A stretch of 64,000 nt of DNA from Thermoprotei archaeon (GCA_021162845.1 JAGGXX010000027.1:60957-124956), one strand, 5' to 3'. Shown: positions 7,800 through 17,052, counted from the first letter of the stretch. Notes: generated from the sequence alone by a model not told the origin. Numbers and translations: made by a program.

Positions 7800-9352
7800 G
7801 ATTTCACTCTCGTCAACATGTCCTTCAACTCGTTAAACGATATTCTCACCAATTGACGGAACTCGGCATCTAATGCATAGAGAGCTAAGCAATATGTGAT
7901 GAGACCTATGAGGAGATAGGGGAGGAGGAGTAATATGGCCTCTCGCGTCCTTAAGCTCCTACCCAAGGTTTCATCCGATATAAAGAAGGTCTTGACCAGA
8001 AGAATAGCTAGGACCATCAAGATGGAAGAGGAGATGTAGTTTAAGAGAGGACGAAGCATCCTTAGACCCATAATAGCGCCCTTTAATAGATGCGCTTTAA
8101 CTGAGGATACTAAGAGCGAGGAGAGCGTTCGAAGGACTATCATCCACATTATAAGATGGAGAGGATTCGTCTTCACTATTAGAAGATAAGGGGCTAGGAG
8201 GGAGAGGTATAGGACAGCTCCTAGTATGTCTAGCGTAGGTATCAAGGTTAGTTTAGATTTAAGGAGGCGACGAAAGGAGGGAGATTCTAGGTCTGCACTC
8301 TCAAGGCCCCTTAGGGAAGCGCCTAGTAGGGAGGATATGGCGAAGATCGTTGAAAAGAGCATCATCAGAGGTAGTAAGGGCGAGACGCTGATATATGCTT
8401 CACCAAACACGGATAAAACCTCCCTTGACAGGACTAGAGCGCCGAATATTAACGGCATATTTAGCATTAACGTAAGCTTTAGCATGACCTCTATGCTCTT
8501 GGCCACTTCATGGATTTCCGAACTGGAGAGAACCTTGCTATAAAGGACTTCTGAAAGTCTAGTCACATATGCCGCAACACCGCCCACTGACATAAGAACC
8601 TGGATGAGGCCCAAAGTCACCTTGGGATCGAGCGCGAGGGAGTTAACCAAGAAATTGTCAAGGGTGTAGATGTAACCTGGGAGTAAACTGTAAAGCTGGA
8701 CCCAGGACATCAGATACCATGCCTTCAATACCTCTTTATCAAACTTCGTGGACGACAATTCCTTTCTCAGTAATATCAAGAAGAAGGATATACGGGCGAT
8801 GAATGCTATCAATACGGAGGAAAAGGCTATTAAGAGATCACATGATCTGAGCGAAAGGACTAACGCGTAAAGCAATAACACCTTTAACGTCTCGAAGAGG
8901 TATTCTCCATAACCTAGCATATGAGGGGCTATGGCTTGAAGACTGGAAGAGGTCACGTAATTCATGGTCAGTATCGGAATTGATAACATACTTACTAACA
9001 TAAGAGGAGGGACATGCCTTAATTCAGGTATCACGGATGGGGATAGGATGAGGAACGCAAAAGATGAGGATACGGCTAAGAATAATCCATTTAATGTCCC
9101 TGTAATTGAGGCCGAGACTATCCCCCTAGCTCTATAGCGGGTTATCCAATCATTGAATATCCTTGAGGGGAGGAGGAAGTACACAAGAAGAGCATTGATG
9201 AGCCGCCATAACCCTACTTCTTGAGGTAGTAGGTTCCTCGTTATAAGGGTAGTGAAAACTAAGCCTGTAAAGGCGGAATAGATTCTCGCCGAGAAGTTAA
9301 CGAGCCCACTGTATCTTAAGCGGATCCTAGGCCTGCTGTGCTGTCCCTTCAT
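7796..9352 (-). CDS. Polysaccharide/lipid-linked oligosaccharide flippase (Wzx/MOP superfamily)
   Basis: The 518-aa polytopic membrane protein has about 12-14 hydrophobic helices. It begins with the usual Wzx opening (LVNFSARIYSAFTGLVFTTLITRNLLPQEVGLWRLI), where an N-terminal helix is followed by the 'xxGxxR' segment. The family flips lipid-linked oligosaccharides across the membrane. Its neighbours (GT4, kinase-like, deacetylase-like, ATP-grasp) are exactly the enzymes expected to build such a substrate. It overlaps both flanking genes by 4 nt. The substrate, S-layer N-glycan or another surface glycan, is not determinable. Confidence 0.8.
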   Translation of the reverse strand: MKGQHSRPRIRLRYSGLVNFSARIYSAFTGLVFTTLITRNLLPQEVGLWRLINALLVYFLLPSRIFNDWITRYRARGIVSASITGTLNGLFLAVSSSFAFLILSPSVIPELRHVPPLMLVSMLSIPILTMNYVTSSSLQAIAPHMLGYGEYLFETLKVLLLYALVLSLRSCDLLIAFSSVLIAFIARISFFLILLRKELSSTKFDKEVLKAWYLMSWVQLYSLLPGYIYTLDNFLVNSLALDPKVTLGLIQVLMSVGGVAAYVTRLSEVLYSKVLSSSEIHEVAKSIEVMLKLTLMLNMPLIFGALVLSREVLSVFGEAYISVSPLLPLMMLFSTIFAISSLLGASLRGLESADLESPSFRRLLKSKLTLIPTLDILGAVLYLSLLAPYLLIVKTNPLHLIMWMIVLRTLSSLLVSSVKAHLLKGAIMGLRMLRPLLNYISSSILMVLAILLVKTFFISDETLGRSLRTREAILLLLPYLLIGLITYCLALYALDAEFRQLVRISFNELKDMLTRVKS

Positions 9353-10227
9353 GAGTCCACCCGCTCAGCAGCTATTGGAATGTAGAGTAACCTCTGATGG
9401 AGACCGAAGGGGGTGCTCAAGAATATCTTTAGTCGAAGCACAAGCTTCTCCATCGGAAGGGATTGAAACCCATCGGGGATGCCCAATACTATCGTTCTCT
9501 CTGCGTAGTCGCCGGCTTTCACCTCAAGTAGGCCGTAGGAGAAGTCCTCACTAGTGCTATTAATTAGCTTTTTCCCCAAGAGGAGATCATAGATTAAGGT
9601 CTGTACGCGAAGCATTCCTTCGCCCCTATTGAGTATTCTTACACGAACGAGGACCTTATCGTCTTCAACTCTGAAGGAACTTAGTTTAACGTCCATTAAG
9701 CTTATCGAGTTGAGATCTCGTGAGTAGGCGTTATAACTCCTAACCAGCAGAGCTGATGACACCGTAAAGATACACACGAGCATAAGCCACGCGATCCTTA
9801 GTACTGTGCCAGCATTCTTGTTTAAGGAAACGAGAGATCTTAAGTACAAGCCCACGAAGGAGGATAATAATGAGAGGGGCAGAGAAAGGATTATCGAAAA
9901 GAACGTCATATTCCTCACTATATGAAACCACAGAGCTAGCTCCGCGGATAGATGGCCGAAGAACAGCTCTAGGGGGTGTTTGGCAAGGGATGTAGCCAGT
10001 ACATGTGCTAATATAAATGAGCATGAGAGGGACAGTAAGCTCATTTTAGGGCTAGTCATTAAAAAAGACATTAGGGCATAGTTAAAGGACATAAGGAGTA
10101 AATACATCATGGATAGATATGGGGATGGAGGAGTCAGCGAGACCTTGAAGAAGAAGTACGCGGGTAGGAAAGAAGCTGCAGTGAGCGCTACTAGGGGCGA
10201 TAGCTTTTCACGCATCCACTCGCGCAT
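9349..10227 (-). CDS. Hypothetical membrane protein with C-terminal extracellular beta domain
   Basis: The 292-aa protein has roughly five hydrophobic helices in residues 10-170 and then a beta-rich segment (LSSFRVEDDKVLVRVRILNRGEG through VKAGDYAERTIVLGIPDG). The pattern resembles CARDB-like extracellular modules. No catalytic motif is visible. It is placed 9 nt after a DppC-like permease gene and overlaps the flippase gene by 4 nt. This bridges the ABC transporter genes and the glycan genes in one apparent transcription unit. Its role is unknown. Confidence 0.6.
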   Translation of the reverse strand: MREWMREKLSPLVALTAASFLPAYFFFKVSLTPPSPYLSMMYLLLMSFNYALMSFLMTSPKMSLLSLSCSFILAHVLATSLAKHPLELFFGHLSAELALWFHIVRNMTFFSIILSLPLSLLSSFVGLYLRSLVSLNKNAGTVLRIAWLMLVCIFTVSSALLVRSYNAYSRDLNSISLMDVKLSSFRVEDDKVLVRVRILNRGEGMLRVQTLIYDLLLGKKLINSTSEDFSYGLLEVKAGDYAERTIVLGIPDGFQSLPMEKLVLRLKIFLSTPFGLHQRLLYIPIAAERVDS

Positions 10228-10235
10228 TAGCTTTG

Positions 10236-11687
10236 CTACCTCCTAGCCCTGAGCCTAGGGTTGAATATCTCATCAAGGGCGTAACCGAAGAGTATAAAGC
10301 TGAGGGCGAAGACAGTAAGCATTAAGCCCGGAGGCAGTATCCACCACCATATCAGCCTAGGGAAGGCACCGGCCAGTTCAGCTTTATAAAGCATCCTACC
10401 CCACGAAGGAACCCTAGGATCCCCGAGACCTAGGAAGCTAAGAGAGGCTTCTAATAGAACGGCTCCAGGAACTGAGAGAGCCAATTGAACGTATACGAGG
10501 GGTATCAGCTGGGGTATTATGTGCTTGATTATTATGTAGATATCAGAGGCCCCAACAGCCTTAGCCGCTTCCACAAAGAGGCTCTGCCTTAAGGAAAGGG
10601 TATATGACCTTACCGTACGTGCAAAGGCCATCCAGCTTAAGGAGGCTATGAGTAGTATCTGCAGATATATGTTCTTCCCGTAAAAGACGCTCAACGCAAT
10701 AAGGAGAGGCAGTATAGGCATGAAGTAGAGAGTATCAGTTATGAACAACAACGTTTGATCCATTATCCCGCCTTCATACCCAGCTATAACCCCGACGACT
10801 AATCCGAGGAGTACAGAAATGGATGAGGCGAGGATGCCTACTATCATCGATATTCTAGCGCCGTAAAGTAGCTGAGAGAATAGGTCACTACCATTATTAT
10901 CTGTGCCGAGTAGACCGTATCTCAAGCCTGGAATTCCGAAGACAAGATCCTTTAACGCTAAACTAATGTAACCTCCTTCAACCTCATCACGATCGATAAT
11001 AGTTATATCTAATCTGAGCACGTATTCCCCTTTCTCCTTAAATATAATGGGAGCTAAGTCAGCAAATGGATCAACACCTAACCGTAATTTGAGCGTGACA
11101 TCTCTCGAGTCAACTATCAAAGGGGTGGTCATAGTGACCTCGTCCCTTGCGATTTTCTTGTCCACCAGCAGATAGCGCTTCCCCTGAGTATCCTCAAGGT
11201 ACACTCTTAGCTTGAGGTAAGAGGAATGAAGGTCTCGAATTGTAGCAGAGTACCTTAGTCTAAGGTAGAAGGTCTTAGGAGGAACGAAACGGTAGTCGAA
11301 CTTATAGGTAAAGGAGACATGCTCCTTACCACTGAGCTCAGAGGTCTTCTCATATTCTATAAGTAAACCTTCATTGGCCCTTTCAATCGATATCTGACCT
11401 GAGTTCTCAACTAACTGCCAATCATTCGCAGTGACGTTATGGATTATGTTCGGCGGATAGTCCTTGAATTGAGGAAATATGACGAACCAATCAGGAACGG
11501 CATATCCCTCAGCTAACCTCATCTCAAAGGGATCATGAGGAGAGATATAGGGGCCTATTAAGCCTAATATGAGGTAGAAAAGGAGAAGGAGGAAGCCCGC
11601 CATGCCAACTTTATTTCGCTTCAATTGACACATGAAGTTTAAGAATGAGGCTATTATTTGGCGTTTCCTAAGCCTCTTAACGCTCAT
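10236..11687 (-). CDS. DppC-type ABC transporter permease with a large extracytoplasmic insertion
   Basis: This is an inner-membrane permease of the peptide/nickel/oligosaccharide (PepT) family. It has the N-terminal TM1 (about 28-46) with PYISPHDPFE, the GLLGTDNNGSDLFSQLLYGARIS segment before the permease core, and the EAA loop (VEAAKAVGASDIYIIIKH). The protein has 483 aa instead of about 300. The excess, residues about 65-255, is a beta-strand-rich insertion between TM1 and TM2 that would face outside. It overlaps the dppB-like gene by 4 nt. No ATPase subunits (dppD/dppF) are in the window, so they must be encoded elsewhere. Confidence 0.88.
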   Translation of the reverse strand: MSVKRLRKRQIIASFLNFMCQLKRNKVGMAGFLLLLFYLILGLIGPYISPHDPFEMRLAEGYAVPDWFVIFPQFKDYPPNIIHNVTANDWQLVENSGQISIERANEGLLIEYEKTSELSGKEHVSFTYKFDYRFVPPKTFYLRLRYSATIRDLHSSYLKLRVYLEDTQGKRYLLVDKKIARDEVTMTTPLIVDSRDVTLKLRLGVDPFADLAPIIFKEKGEYVLRLDITIIDRDEVEGGYISLALKDLVFGIPGLRYGLLGTDNNGSDLFSQLLYGARISMIVGILASSISVLLGLVVGVIAGYEGGIMDQTLLFITDTLYFMPILPLLIALSVFYGKNIYLQILLIASLSWMAFARTVRSYTLSLRQSLFVEAAKAVGASDIYIIIKHIIPQLIPLVYVQLALSVPGAVLLEASLSFLGLGDPRVPSWGRMLYKAELAGAFPRLIWWWILPPGLMLTVFALSFILFGYALDEIFNPRLRARR

Positions 11688-12715
11688 TCTAATCTCACCC
11701 GGGGATCAACAATACCTAATACCACATCAACTATGAGGAGGGATATCAGGGTTAATACTATGTAGATGAAGAGGACGCCCTGAACTATCGGAAAATCGAA
11801 TTGCATTGATGCGTCGAATAGCCAGCGTCCAACGCCATACCAGGAGAATATGGTCTCAGTTATGACAGCACCGGAAACTATACCCGGCAGCGTAAGGGCT
11901 AAAATCGTCAGTATGGGACCTAATACGTTCCTAAGTACATGCTTGAACATTATGATCCTTTCGGGGACTCCCTTAGCCCTAGCTGTGATTATGTAATCCT
12001 GACCAAGTTGGGAGACCAGGAGGCTACGGATCAATAGCGCGAAACCGCCGAATCCTACTACAGTTAAAGTCGTTAAGGGAAGGGCTAGGTGATGTAGGAG
12101 ATCTAGAACATACGCGACGGGATCCCTAGGCGGTGGCCTCGAGACCGTCCCAGCTATTGGAAAGAGGCCTAGATAGTAACCGAAGCAGAGGAGGAGAAGG
12201 AGGCCTACGAAGAATGCAGGAAAAGCGTTTAGGAAGAGCCCAAGGCCTACTACGGTTGCATCGACCTTGGATCCTCGCTTCATAGTAGCCACTATACCTA
12301 CCGTAAGGCCTATCAATACTTGGAGGACAGTAGCCGTTCCTAGGAGGAGTACAGTATTTGGAAGCCTTTCCATAAGCTCAGCTGCTACAGGCCTCCCAGT
12401 ATAGAGAGAATAACCTAGATCTCCTTTGAAAAGGGACAACACGTATCGGATGAACTGATTTGGGAATATGGGCTCGTCCAATCCAAATCTACTTCGAATA
12501 AGCTTTTGCTGCTCCTCGCTCATATGAGGATTGAGGAAGAAGAATGAGGGATCTATGCCGAGTACATAATAGGGAATTACCCTCAGTAATACGAAGCTTA
12601 ATATCAAAGCGAAGAATAGGACTAGGAACCTGTCAACAGCCCTTCTAGCCAAGTACCTCCATAGGCCGGCCATTCCGTCACCTTCCCCCTTCTTAAGGTA
12701 AGCTGAGTACGGCAT
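11684..12715 (-). CDS. DppB-type ABC transporter permease
   Basis: The 343-aa permease has TM1 near residues 32-50, a long periplasmic-type loop containing RSRFGLDEPIFPNQFIRYVLSLFKGDLGYSLYTGRPV (the usual DppB loop), and an EAA motif ITARAKGVPERIIMFKHVLRNVL. The terminal IVDVVLGIVDPRVRLE is also typical. It forms the channel with the downstream DppC-like protein and receives substrate from the upstream binding protein. The substrate class (peptides or oligosaccharides; archaeal members often take sugars) cannot be told. The order is binding protein, dppB, dppC. Confidence 0.92.
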   Translation of the reverse strand: MPYSAYLKKGEGDGMAGLWRYLARRAVDRFLVLFFALILSFVLLRVIPYYVLGIDPSFFFLNPHMSEEQQKLIRSRFGLDEPIFPNQFIRYVLSLFKGDLGYSLYTGRPVAAELMERLPNTVLLLGTATVLQVLIGLTVGIVATMKRGSKVDATVVGLGLFLNAFPAFFVGLLLLLCFGYYLGLFPIAGTVSRPPPRDPVAYVLDLLHHLALPLTTLTVVGFGGFALLIRSLLVSQLGQDYIITARAKGVPERIIMFKHVLRNVLGPILTILALTLPGIVSGAVITETIFSWYGVGRWLFDASMQFDFPIVQGVLFIYIVLTLISLLIVDVVLGIVDPRVRLE

Positions 12716-12802
12716 TTAATTTAAATCATTCCTAGGATGTAATGGGGGAATAAAAATATTGTCCTAAAACATTTTATCTTATAATTTCATGGAGCCGAGG
12801 CC

Positions 12803-14926
12803 TTACCCCTTGCCCCTCCGCAATACTACGTATACTGCCGCGATTATGATGACCACTACGACTATTGCCACATAAGGTAAGTAGCGCTCATAGGAGGGCC
12901 TTATCGTTATGGACGTCTCCACGCTTCTCGAAAGCTTTGCAGTTCCAACAGTACCGGAGGCAGTAACGCTGATACGACAGTCACCAGTGACCCCTTCAGC
13001 GGGCATTTCAACTGTGCAGGAACCTCCTGTGGCCGTAACTTGTTTCTCGCTAACCACGCTACCATCAGGAGCTACGAGCCTCACTACAACATTAGCATCT
13101 ACGGGCTTACCAGTATAATCCTTAACGGTGATACTGAGTTTAGCGGACTCATCTGAATATATGCTTGAGGGGGCTTCTACTGATACCTCTAGCGTCTTGC
13201 CTGGGTGTCTCCTCCAGTAATTGGGGTTCCAGACCAATAGTATGTATTCGCCTGGCTTCCTATCCTTGAATATGAAAGGCCCCGTTCCTATTAAGCACGT
13301 AAGGCCTGGCACTTTCGGATGAGGTACCTTACTTGGATCCCACTTATCCCATCCACCCTGCTCATCGATGAAGGTTTTATCACCCCATATATGCTTCGGG
13401 ATTATAGGCACGTTTAGGTCGTAAAGGTAGGCCCAACTGGTTCCGTTAACTACGATCTTTATCGTATACGGATCTGGAACCTCCGTCTTTATTAGGTTCT
13501 GTATGGGTACTGCGTAATACCTGCTGACCTTGTTCTCCTTTATAAACCAGAGCGTGAAGTTAACATCATATGCCGTGAACGGCTCACCGTCCTGCCATGT
13601 TACATTCTTAACTAGGTAGAACGTAACCTCCATGCCCTTATGACCTCCCTCAAGCGTCACTTCTTTGACCTCCCACCTCTCTGCTAGCCATGGAAGATCC
13701 TTGGTTACATCATCTGGATGAGCTATGAAGAGGTAATCGAATATACAGTCCATGACATCCCACTCATCGACGGTCATTGCGGTCATTGGATTAAGGGTTC
13801 TGGGATCTGAACCTAGAACATCCTTAAATCTACCGCCTAGTGGCTGGCCTACGAGGAAGACGTTTAGAGGTGTGAGCCAGCTCATACCGCCCAATGGCTT
13901 CAGAAGAACTATGCCGCTTACTTCCTTTCTAACGCCTACTCTTGCGTAAGTCATGTATAGGGGTATCCAGGGTAATTCATCTGACAGTATCTCCTGAACC
14001 TTCTTAGCCGCAGTCTTCGCTTCTTCTATATCGGTAGTCCTGTAGAAGGTCTCAAGTAGCTCATCGACCTCAGGGTTGCTATAGCCCCAGTAATTATAGG
14101 AGCCATCGGACCTGAAGAAGTCGTAAAGGTAAGTAGGATGCCTTCCTAGAGCCCATCCCAGTAGGTACATATCGTAGTCAAGCTTTATGATCTTAGCCAC
14201 CATAGCCTGGAACTCCATAGGGGCCAGCTTTAGCGGGAAGTGTATCTTATCCGCGTCCTCTTTTAGCTTAACGGCTATCTTAAAGAGCCATGGGGCCTGC
14301 GATTCAGGAGGTATTAAAAGCTCAACTTCTCGGACTTCTTTACCGTCGGGGTCATACCACTTACCGGTAGCTTCATCGAACTTAAAGCCCGCATTGAGTA
14401 AAGTCTGCTTCGCCATATCGATATCATAGGCATAAGTCTTGACATCAGGATTATACCAGTCTCCATACGCCGGTGGGACGAAGGTTTCAACAGGAACGCC
14501 ATAGCCTCCAAAGACCTCGCGTATTATCCACTCTCGGTCAACTAAATGGGCCATCGCCTGCCTGAATGCCTTAATGTTAAGGGGCCATCTTCGAACGTTT
14601 ATCTGTATGGCGAAGATGCTATAGGTCTGATAGAACAAGAGGTCTATATTAGGATCCCCCTTGACCTGTTCGATGTCCTCAGCCCTCAGACCGGTGATAT
14701 GTATCTCACCCTTCTTAAGGGCAAGGAGACGGGCGTCAGGTGACGTTATTATGGATATGAGGTATTCGTCAACTCTAGGCCCATGAACGTCCCATTCAGT
14801 AGCCAAGACGGATGGTTTCTCCTCTTGGGACATCGTCGCTGAGGGGAACAATGACAACGCTAACAGCATTAAGGACAATACTACGTAAACGTGTGCTTTC
14901 CTCATAGAATACACCCAATATAGCAT
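12803..14926 (-). CDS. ABC transporter substrate-binding protein (SBP family 5) with permuted halves
   Basis: This is an extracellular solute-binding protein of the DppA/OppA type, 707 aa. It has an N-terminal signal sequence and a C-terminal helix (about 683-700) ending in RRGKG that anchors it in the membrane. The order of the SBP segments is unusual. Residues about 45-360 match the normally C-terminal half (DARLLALKKGEIHI, AFRQAMAHLVDREWIIREVFGG, GYSNPEVDELLETF, LPWIPLYM). Residues about 365-560 match the normally N-terminal half (DPRTLNPMTAMTVDEW, VTWQDGEPFTAYDVNF, PIIPKHIWGD, GTGPFIFKDRKPGEY). An Ig-like stalk (560-680) follows. TATA-like CTTATAAG at 14952-14959 supports leaderless start at 14926. 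Confidence 0.88.
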   Translation of the reverse strand: MLYWVYSMRKAHVYVVLSLMLLALSLFPSATMSQEEKPSVLATEWDVHGPRVDEYLISIITSPDARLLALKKGEIHITGLRAEDIEQVKGDPNIDLLFYQTYSIFAIQINVRRWPLNIKAFRQAMAHLVDREWIIREVFGGYGVPVETFVPPAYGDWYNPDVKTYAYDIDMAKQTLLNAGFKFDEATGKWYDPDGKEVREVELLIPPESQAPWLFKIAVKLKEDADKIHFPLKLAPMEFQAMVAKIIKLDYDMYLLGWALGRHPTYLYDFFRSDGSYNYWGYSNPEVDELLETFYRTTDIEEAKTAAKKVQEILSDELPWIPLYMTYARVGVRKEVSGIVLLKPLGGMSWLTPLNVFLVGQPLGGRFKDVLGSDPRTLNPMTAMTVDEWDVMDCIFDYLFIAHPDDVTKDLPWLAERWEVKEVTLEGGHKGMEVTFYLVKNVTWQDGEPFTAYDVNFTLWFIKENKVSRYYAVPIQNLIKTEVPDPYTIKIVVNGTSWAYLYDLNVPIIPKHIWGDKTFIDEQGGWDKWDPSKVPHPKVPGLTCLIGTGPFIFKDRKPGEYILLVWNPNYWRRHPGKTLEVSVEAPSSIYSDESAKLSITVKDYTGKPVDANVVVRLVAPDGSVVSEKQVTATGGSCTVEMPAEGVTGDCRISVTASGTVGTAKLSRSVETSITIRPSYERYLPYVAIVVVVIIIAAVYVVLRRGKG

Positions 14927-14951
14927 TATTATTATGATAGTCTAAGAAGAT

Positions 14952-14959
14952 CTTATAAG
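14952..14959 (-). promoter_or_regulatory. TATA box of the binding-protein operon
   Basis: CTTATAAG lies 26-33 nt upstream of the ATG at 14926. This matches archaeal TATA-to-start spacing for a leaderless mRNA and marks the start of the transporter-glycan unit. Confidence 0.45.
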
Positions 14960-15004
14960 CTTTTAAATAAGTTGTAGGAAATCACCTAATGAGCGAAGTG
15001 CCCT

Positions 15005-15511
15005 ATGGATGAAACCAGATATACTGTCAAATATCCCTTCGAAAGAAATGCCATCGTAACTAAAGTCATCACATTATGCTTCACCATAGTCTTCGTGTTG
15101 ATGAGCACGCCTTACAGCCCTGAAATGTTATTGAGCTACTCCGTCGTGACGTCCCTCGTGTTCATCATTCACGTGAACGTTAAATGTAAGCGTTTTCGAG
15201 GGGTTCTTGACGAGCTGAGAACTAAAGGGAACCATAGGCTACAAGACTTTAAGGAGAGCCGCCCGCTTCTTATAGTCTCAAGCTATGTAGCCGCTTTCCT
15301 TATATTTCTCATAATCATAGCCCTTTCACGGTCTACGTTAATACTGGGGGGAGGACTTGGTTTTCTCTCTGGCTTTATGCTTAGCGATATTTCCTATTAT
15401 TTATATATAAGGAATTGGGAGATCAGGATAGGACGCAAGATATATCTTACTGTCATAACTAGGGCTAAAGGCGAGAAGCTTTTCGTCTCAAAGGAGCTGA
15501 TCCTCGCGTGA
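15005..15511 (+). CDS. Hypothetical membrane protein (168 aa)
   Basis: The protein has two pairs of hydrophobic helices (about 20-55 and 90-130) separated by a charged cytoplasmic-type loop (KCKRFRGVLDELRTKG), with a basic C-terminal domain (YIRNWEIRIGRKIYLTVITRA). I do not recognise the family, although small crenarchaeal membrane proteins with this layout are common. It is a single gene, divergent from the binding-protein operon. No motif suggests enzymatic activity. Confidence 0.6.
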   Translation: MDETRYTVKYPFERNAIVTKVITLCFTIVFVLMSTPYSPEMLLSYSVVTSLVFIIHVNVKCKRFRGVLDELRTKGNHRLQDFKESRPLLIVSSYVAAFLIFLIIIALSRSTLILGGGLGFLSGFMLSDISYYLYIRNWEIRIGRKIYLTVITRAKGEKLFVSKELILA

Positions 15512-15705
15512 GGAGTTCAGAATACGTTACATAGGTAACTTTACCATTGAGAATCCTTAGATAATTCTAATAAACTGCATAATTATGTGACAAGCTAAGA
15601 CGTGACGTTGCTATCATAGCTCCTATATCAAGAGAAAGCAGATGTATTTTTAAGTTTCTTAAGTAACTTATAATAGATGAGGATGCTTATGGAGGTGATC
15701 ACGAT

Positions 15706-15831
15706 ATGGCATGGAATGATAAGCCTGAGTTTATATATAATTATAAAAATTTAGTATATAACGGATATGATCGAAGTAAGAAGAAACTATTCGAGAAGCT
15801 GATTAGATATTCGCTCCTCCTCAGGGCCTAG
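15706..15831 (+). CDS. Possible small protein (41 aa)
   Basis: This ORF is below the track cutoff. It starts with ATG 6-7 nt after a strong ribosome binding site (GGAGGTGATC), and a TATA-like ACTTATAATAG lies upstream. The product (MAWNDKPEFIYNYKNLVYNG..., ending in LLLRA) is basic with aromatic residues at the N-terminus. The close match of the binding site and the isolated position make translation plausible. No homology can be claimed. Confidence 0.35.
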   Translation: MAWNDKPEFIYNYKNLVYNGYDRSKKKLFEKLIRYSLLLRA

Positions 15832-15842
15832 CGGACAAGACG

Positions 15843-15849
15843 TTTAAAA
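15843..15849 (+). promoter_or_regulatory. TATA box of the endonuclease III gene
   Basis: TTTAAAA lies 28-34 nt before the ATG at 15877, standard spacing for a leaderless archaeal transcript. Confidence 0.4.
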
Positions 15850-15876
15850 GCGCTCGTCCTTAAATCGTTATGAGAG

Positions 15877-16551
15877 ATGATGGGCGCCATTAATGAATTG
15901 CTAAATTATGCTCAGAAGGCCTGGGGCAAAGAGGTAAAGCAGATAGTGGAGAGCATTAAACTTAGGGAGCCCTTTGAAATCTTGGTAGGGACTGTGCTCT
16001 CCCAGAATACGAACGATAAAAATTCTAGCATTGCTTTCATGCGACTGAAGAAACTAACAGAAATAACGCCCTTAGGTATCATCAGGGTAAAGGAAGAGGA
16101 GCTTGCTAAGGCGTTAAGAGTAGCAGGGTTATATAGGGAGAGATCAAAACGGCTTAAGGAGTTGGCCAGGATAATAGTGGAGAGGTACAATGGTGATCTG
16201 ACGTGGATAAAATGCCTCCCTCTCGAAGAGGCGCGGAAGAGGCTTTTAGAACTACCAGGCGTAGGCTACAAGACGGCTGATATATTACTAGCTTTTTATG
16301 GCGGTAGGCCCGTTCTCCCCGTGGATACCCACATACGACGGATAGCCATAAGACTCGGATACGCCAGTAGTAAGGATGGCTATGAGAAGATAAGAAGAGC
16401 CCTAGAAAACGAGATAGCGCCCGAGATGAGGATATACGCACATTTGCTACTGATACGCTTTGGGAGGAATATATGTAAAGCTCGTAAGCCATTATGCGAT
16501 GTATGCCCTATAACCGCTTTTTGTAAGCACTTCAATGCCCGTGCGACCTAG
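15877..16551 (+). CDS. nth: Endonuclease III (HhH-GPD DNA glycosylase/AP lyase)
   Basis: The 224-aa enzyme removes oxidised pyrimidines from DNA and nicks the abasic site in base-excision repair. Visible features are VLSQNTND near residue 40, the helix-hairpin-helix with catalytic lysine (LPGVGYKTAD), the conserved aspartate in LPVDTHIRRIAIRLG, and the [4Fe-4S] loop CKARKPLCDVCPITAFC with exact C-X6-C-X2-C-X5-C spacing. Length is normal for archaeal Nth. Its 3' end overlaps the convergent gene by 20 nt. Confidence 0.95.
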   Translation: MMGAINELLNYAQKAWGKEVKQIVESIKLREPFEILVGTVLSQNTNDKNSSIAFMRLKKLTEITPLGIIRVKEEELAKALRVAGLYRERSKRLKELARIIVERYNGDLTWIKCLPLEEARKRLLELPGVGYKTADILLAFYGGRPVLPVDTHIRRIAIRLGYASSKDGYEKIRRALENEIAPEMRIYAHLLLIRFGRNICKARKPLCDVCPITAFCKHFNARAT

Positions 16552-16975
16552 CTTCTAACAAGCGCTTTATCTTAGAGAGATACCTTGCTGTCTTCACGCA
16601 ATCTCGGCTTACCTCAATTAACTTCCCGCCCTCGACTACGAAGTGGCGCGTATTAAGCTTATTGTTGAAGATCCTATTCACTTCTTCCACCATCATATGT
16701 AATTGTACGCAATGGGGTGATCCATCAACTGTAAGCACTATGATCTCCTTAAGGGGCATACGTGCTAACATAGACGCTAACTTGAAGCCTACCATGTTCA
16801 TGTGCTCTGCTTCAAGGCATATCGAGAGTGGGACGTAGTCATCGGCAAACTTTTCTAGTACTTCTGGATGCTCATCCCTTAAACATCTACCGAATAGAAG
16901 GAGCTTACGTTTACGCCTTAGATCTCGGGGACAAGCGTTAGTATCTATGAGGCGCCTATCATATCGCCTACACAA
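16532..16975 (-). CDS. Conserved Cys-containing protein of unknown function
   Basis: The 147-aa protein has cysteines at the N-terminus (MCRRYDRR, NACPRDLRR, GRCLRDEHP) and a central region LKEIIVLTVDGSPHCVQLHMMVEEVN, followed by HFVVEGGKLIEVSRDC. From memory the central pattern resembles short archaeal proteins labelled 4Fe-4S ferredoxin-like, but no classical CxxCxxC ferredoxin motif is present, so I assign no function. It is convergent with endonuclease III, overlapping 20 nt. A metal- or cluster-binding role is an inference from the cysteines. Confidence 0.6.
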   Translation of the reverse strand: MCRRYDRRLIDTNACPRDLRRKRKLLLFGRCLRDEHPEVLEKFADDYVPLSICLEAEHMNMVGFKLASMLARMPLKEIIVLTVDGSPHCVQLHMMVEEVNRIFNNKLNTRHFVVEGGKLIEVSRDCVKTARYLSKIKRLLEARSHGH

Positions 16976-17052
16976 ACGTCCTCACCGTGTAAAATGGGAG
17001 ATATGTCCTAATTAAAGGCAGGTTAGCTATTGGTGACCGAGGTAAAGTGAAC

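Larger units (their letters stand above)
15512..15876. other. Intergenic region of about 365 nt holding one small ORF
   Basis: Apart from the 41-aa ORF at 15706-15831 and the TATA-like box ahead of endonuclease III, I see no feature. The left 190 nt show no tRNA-like fold or repeat. Confidence 0.35.
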
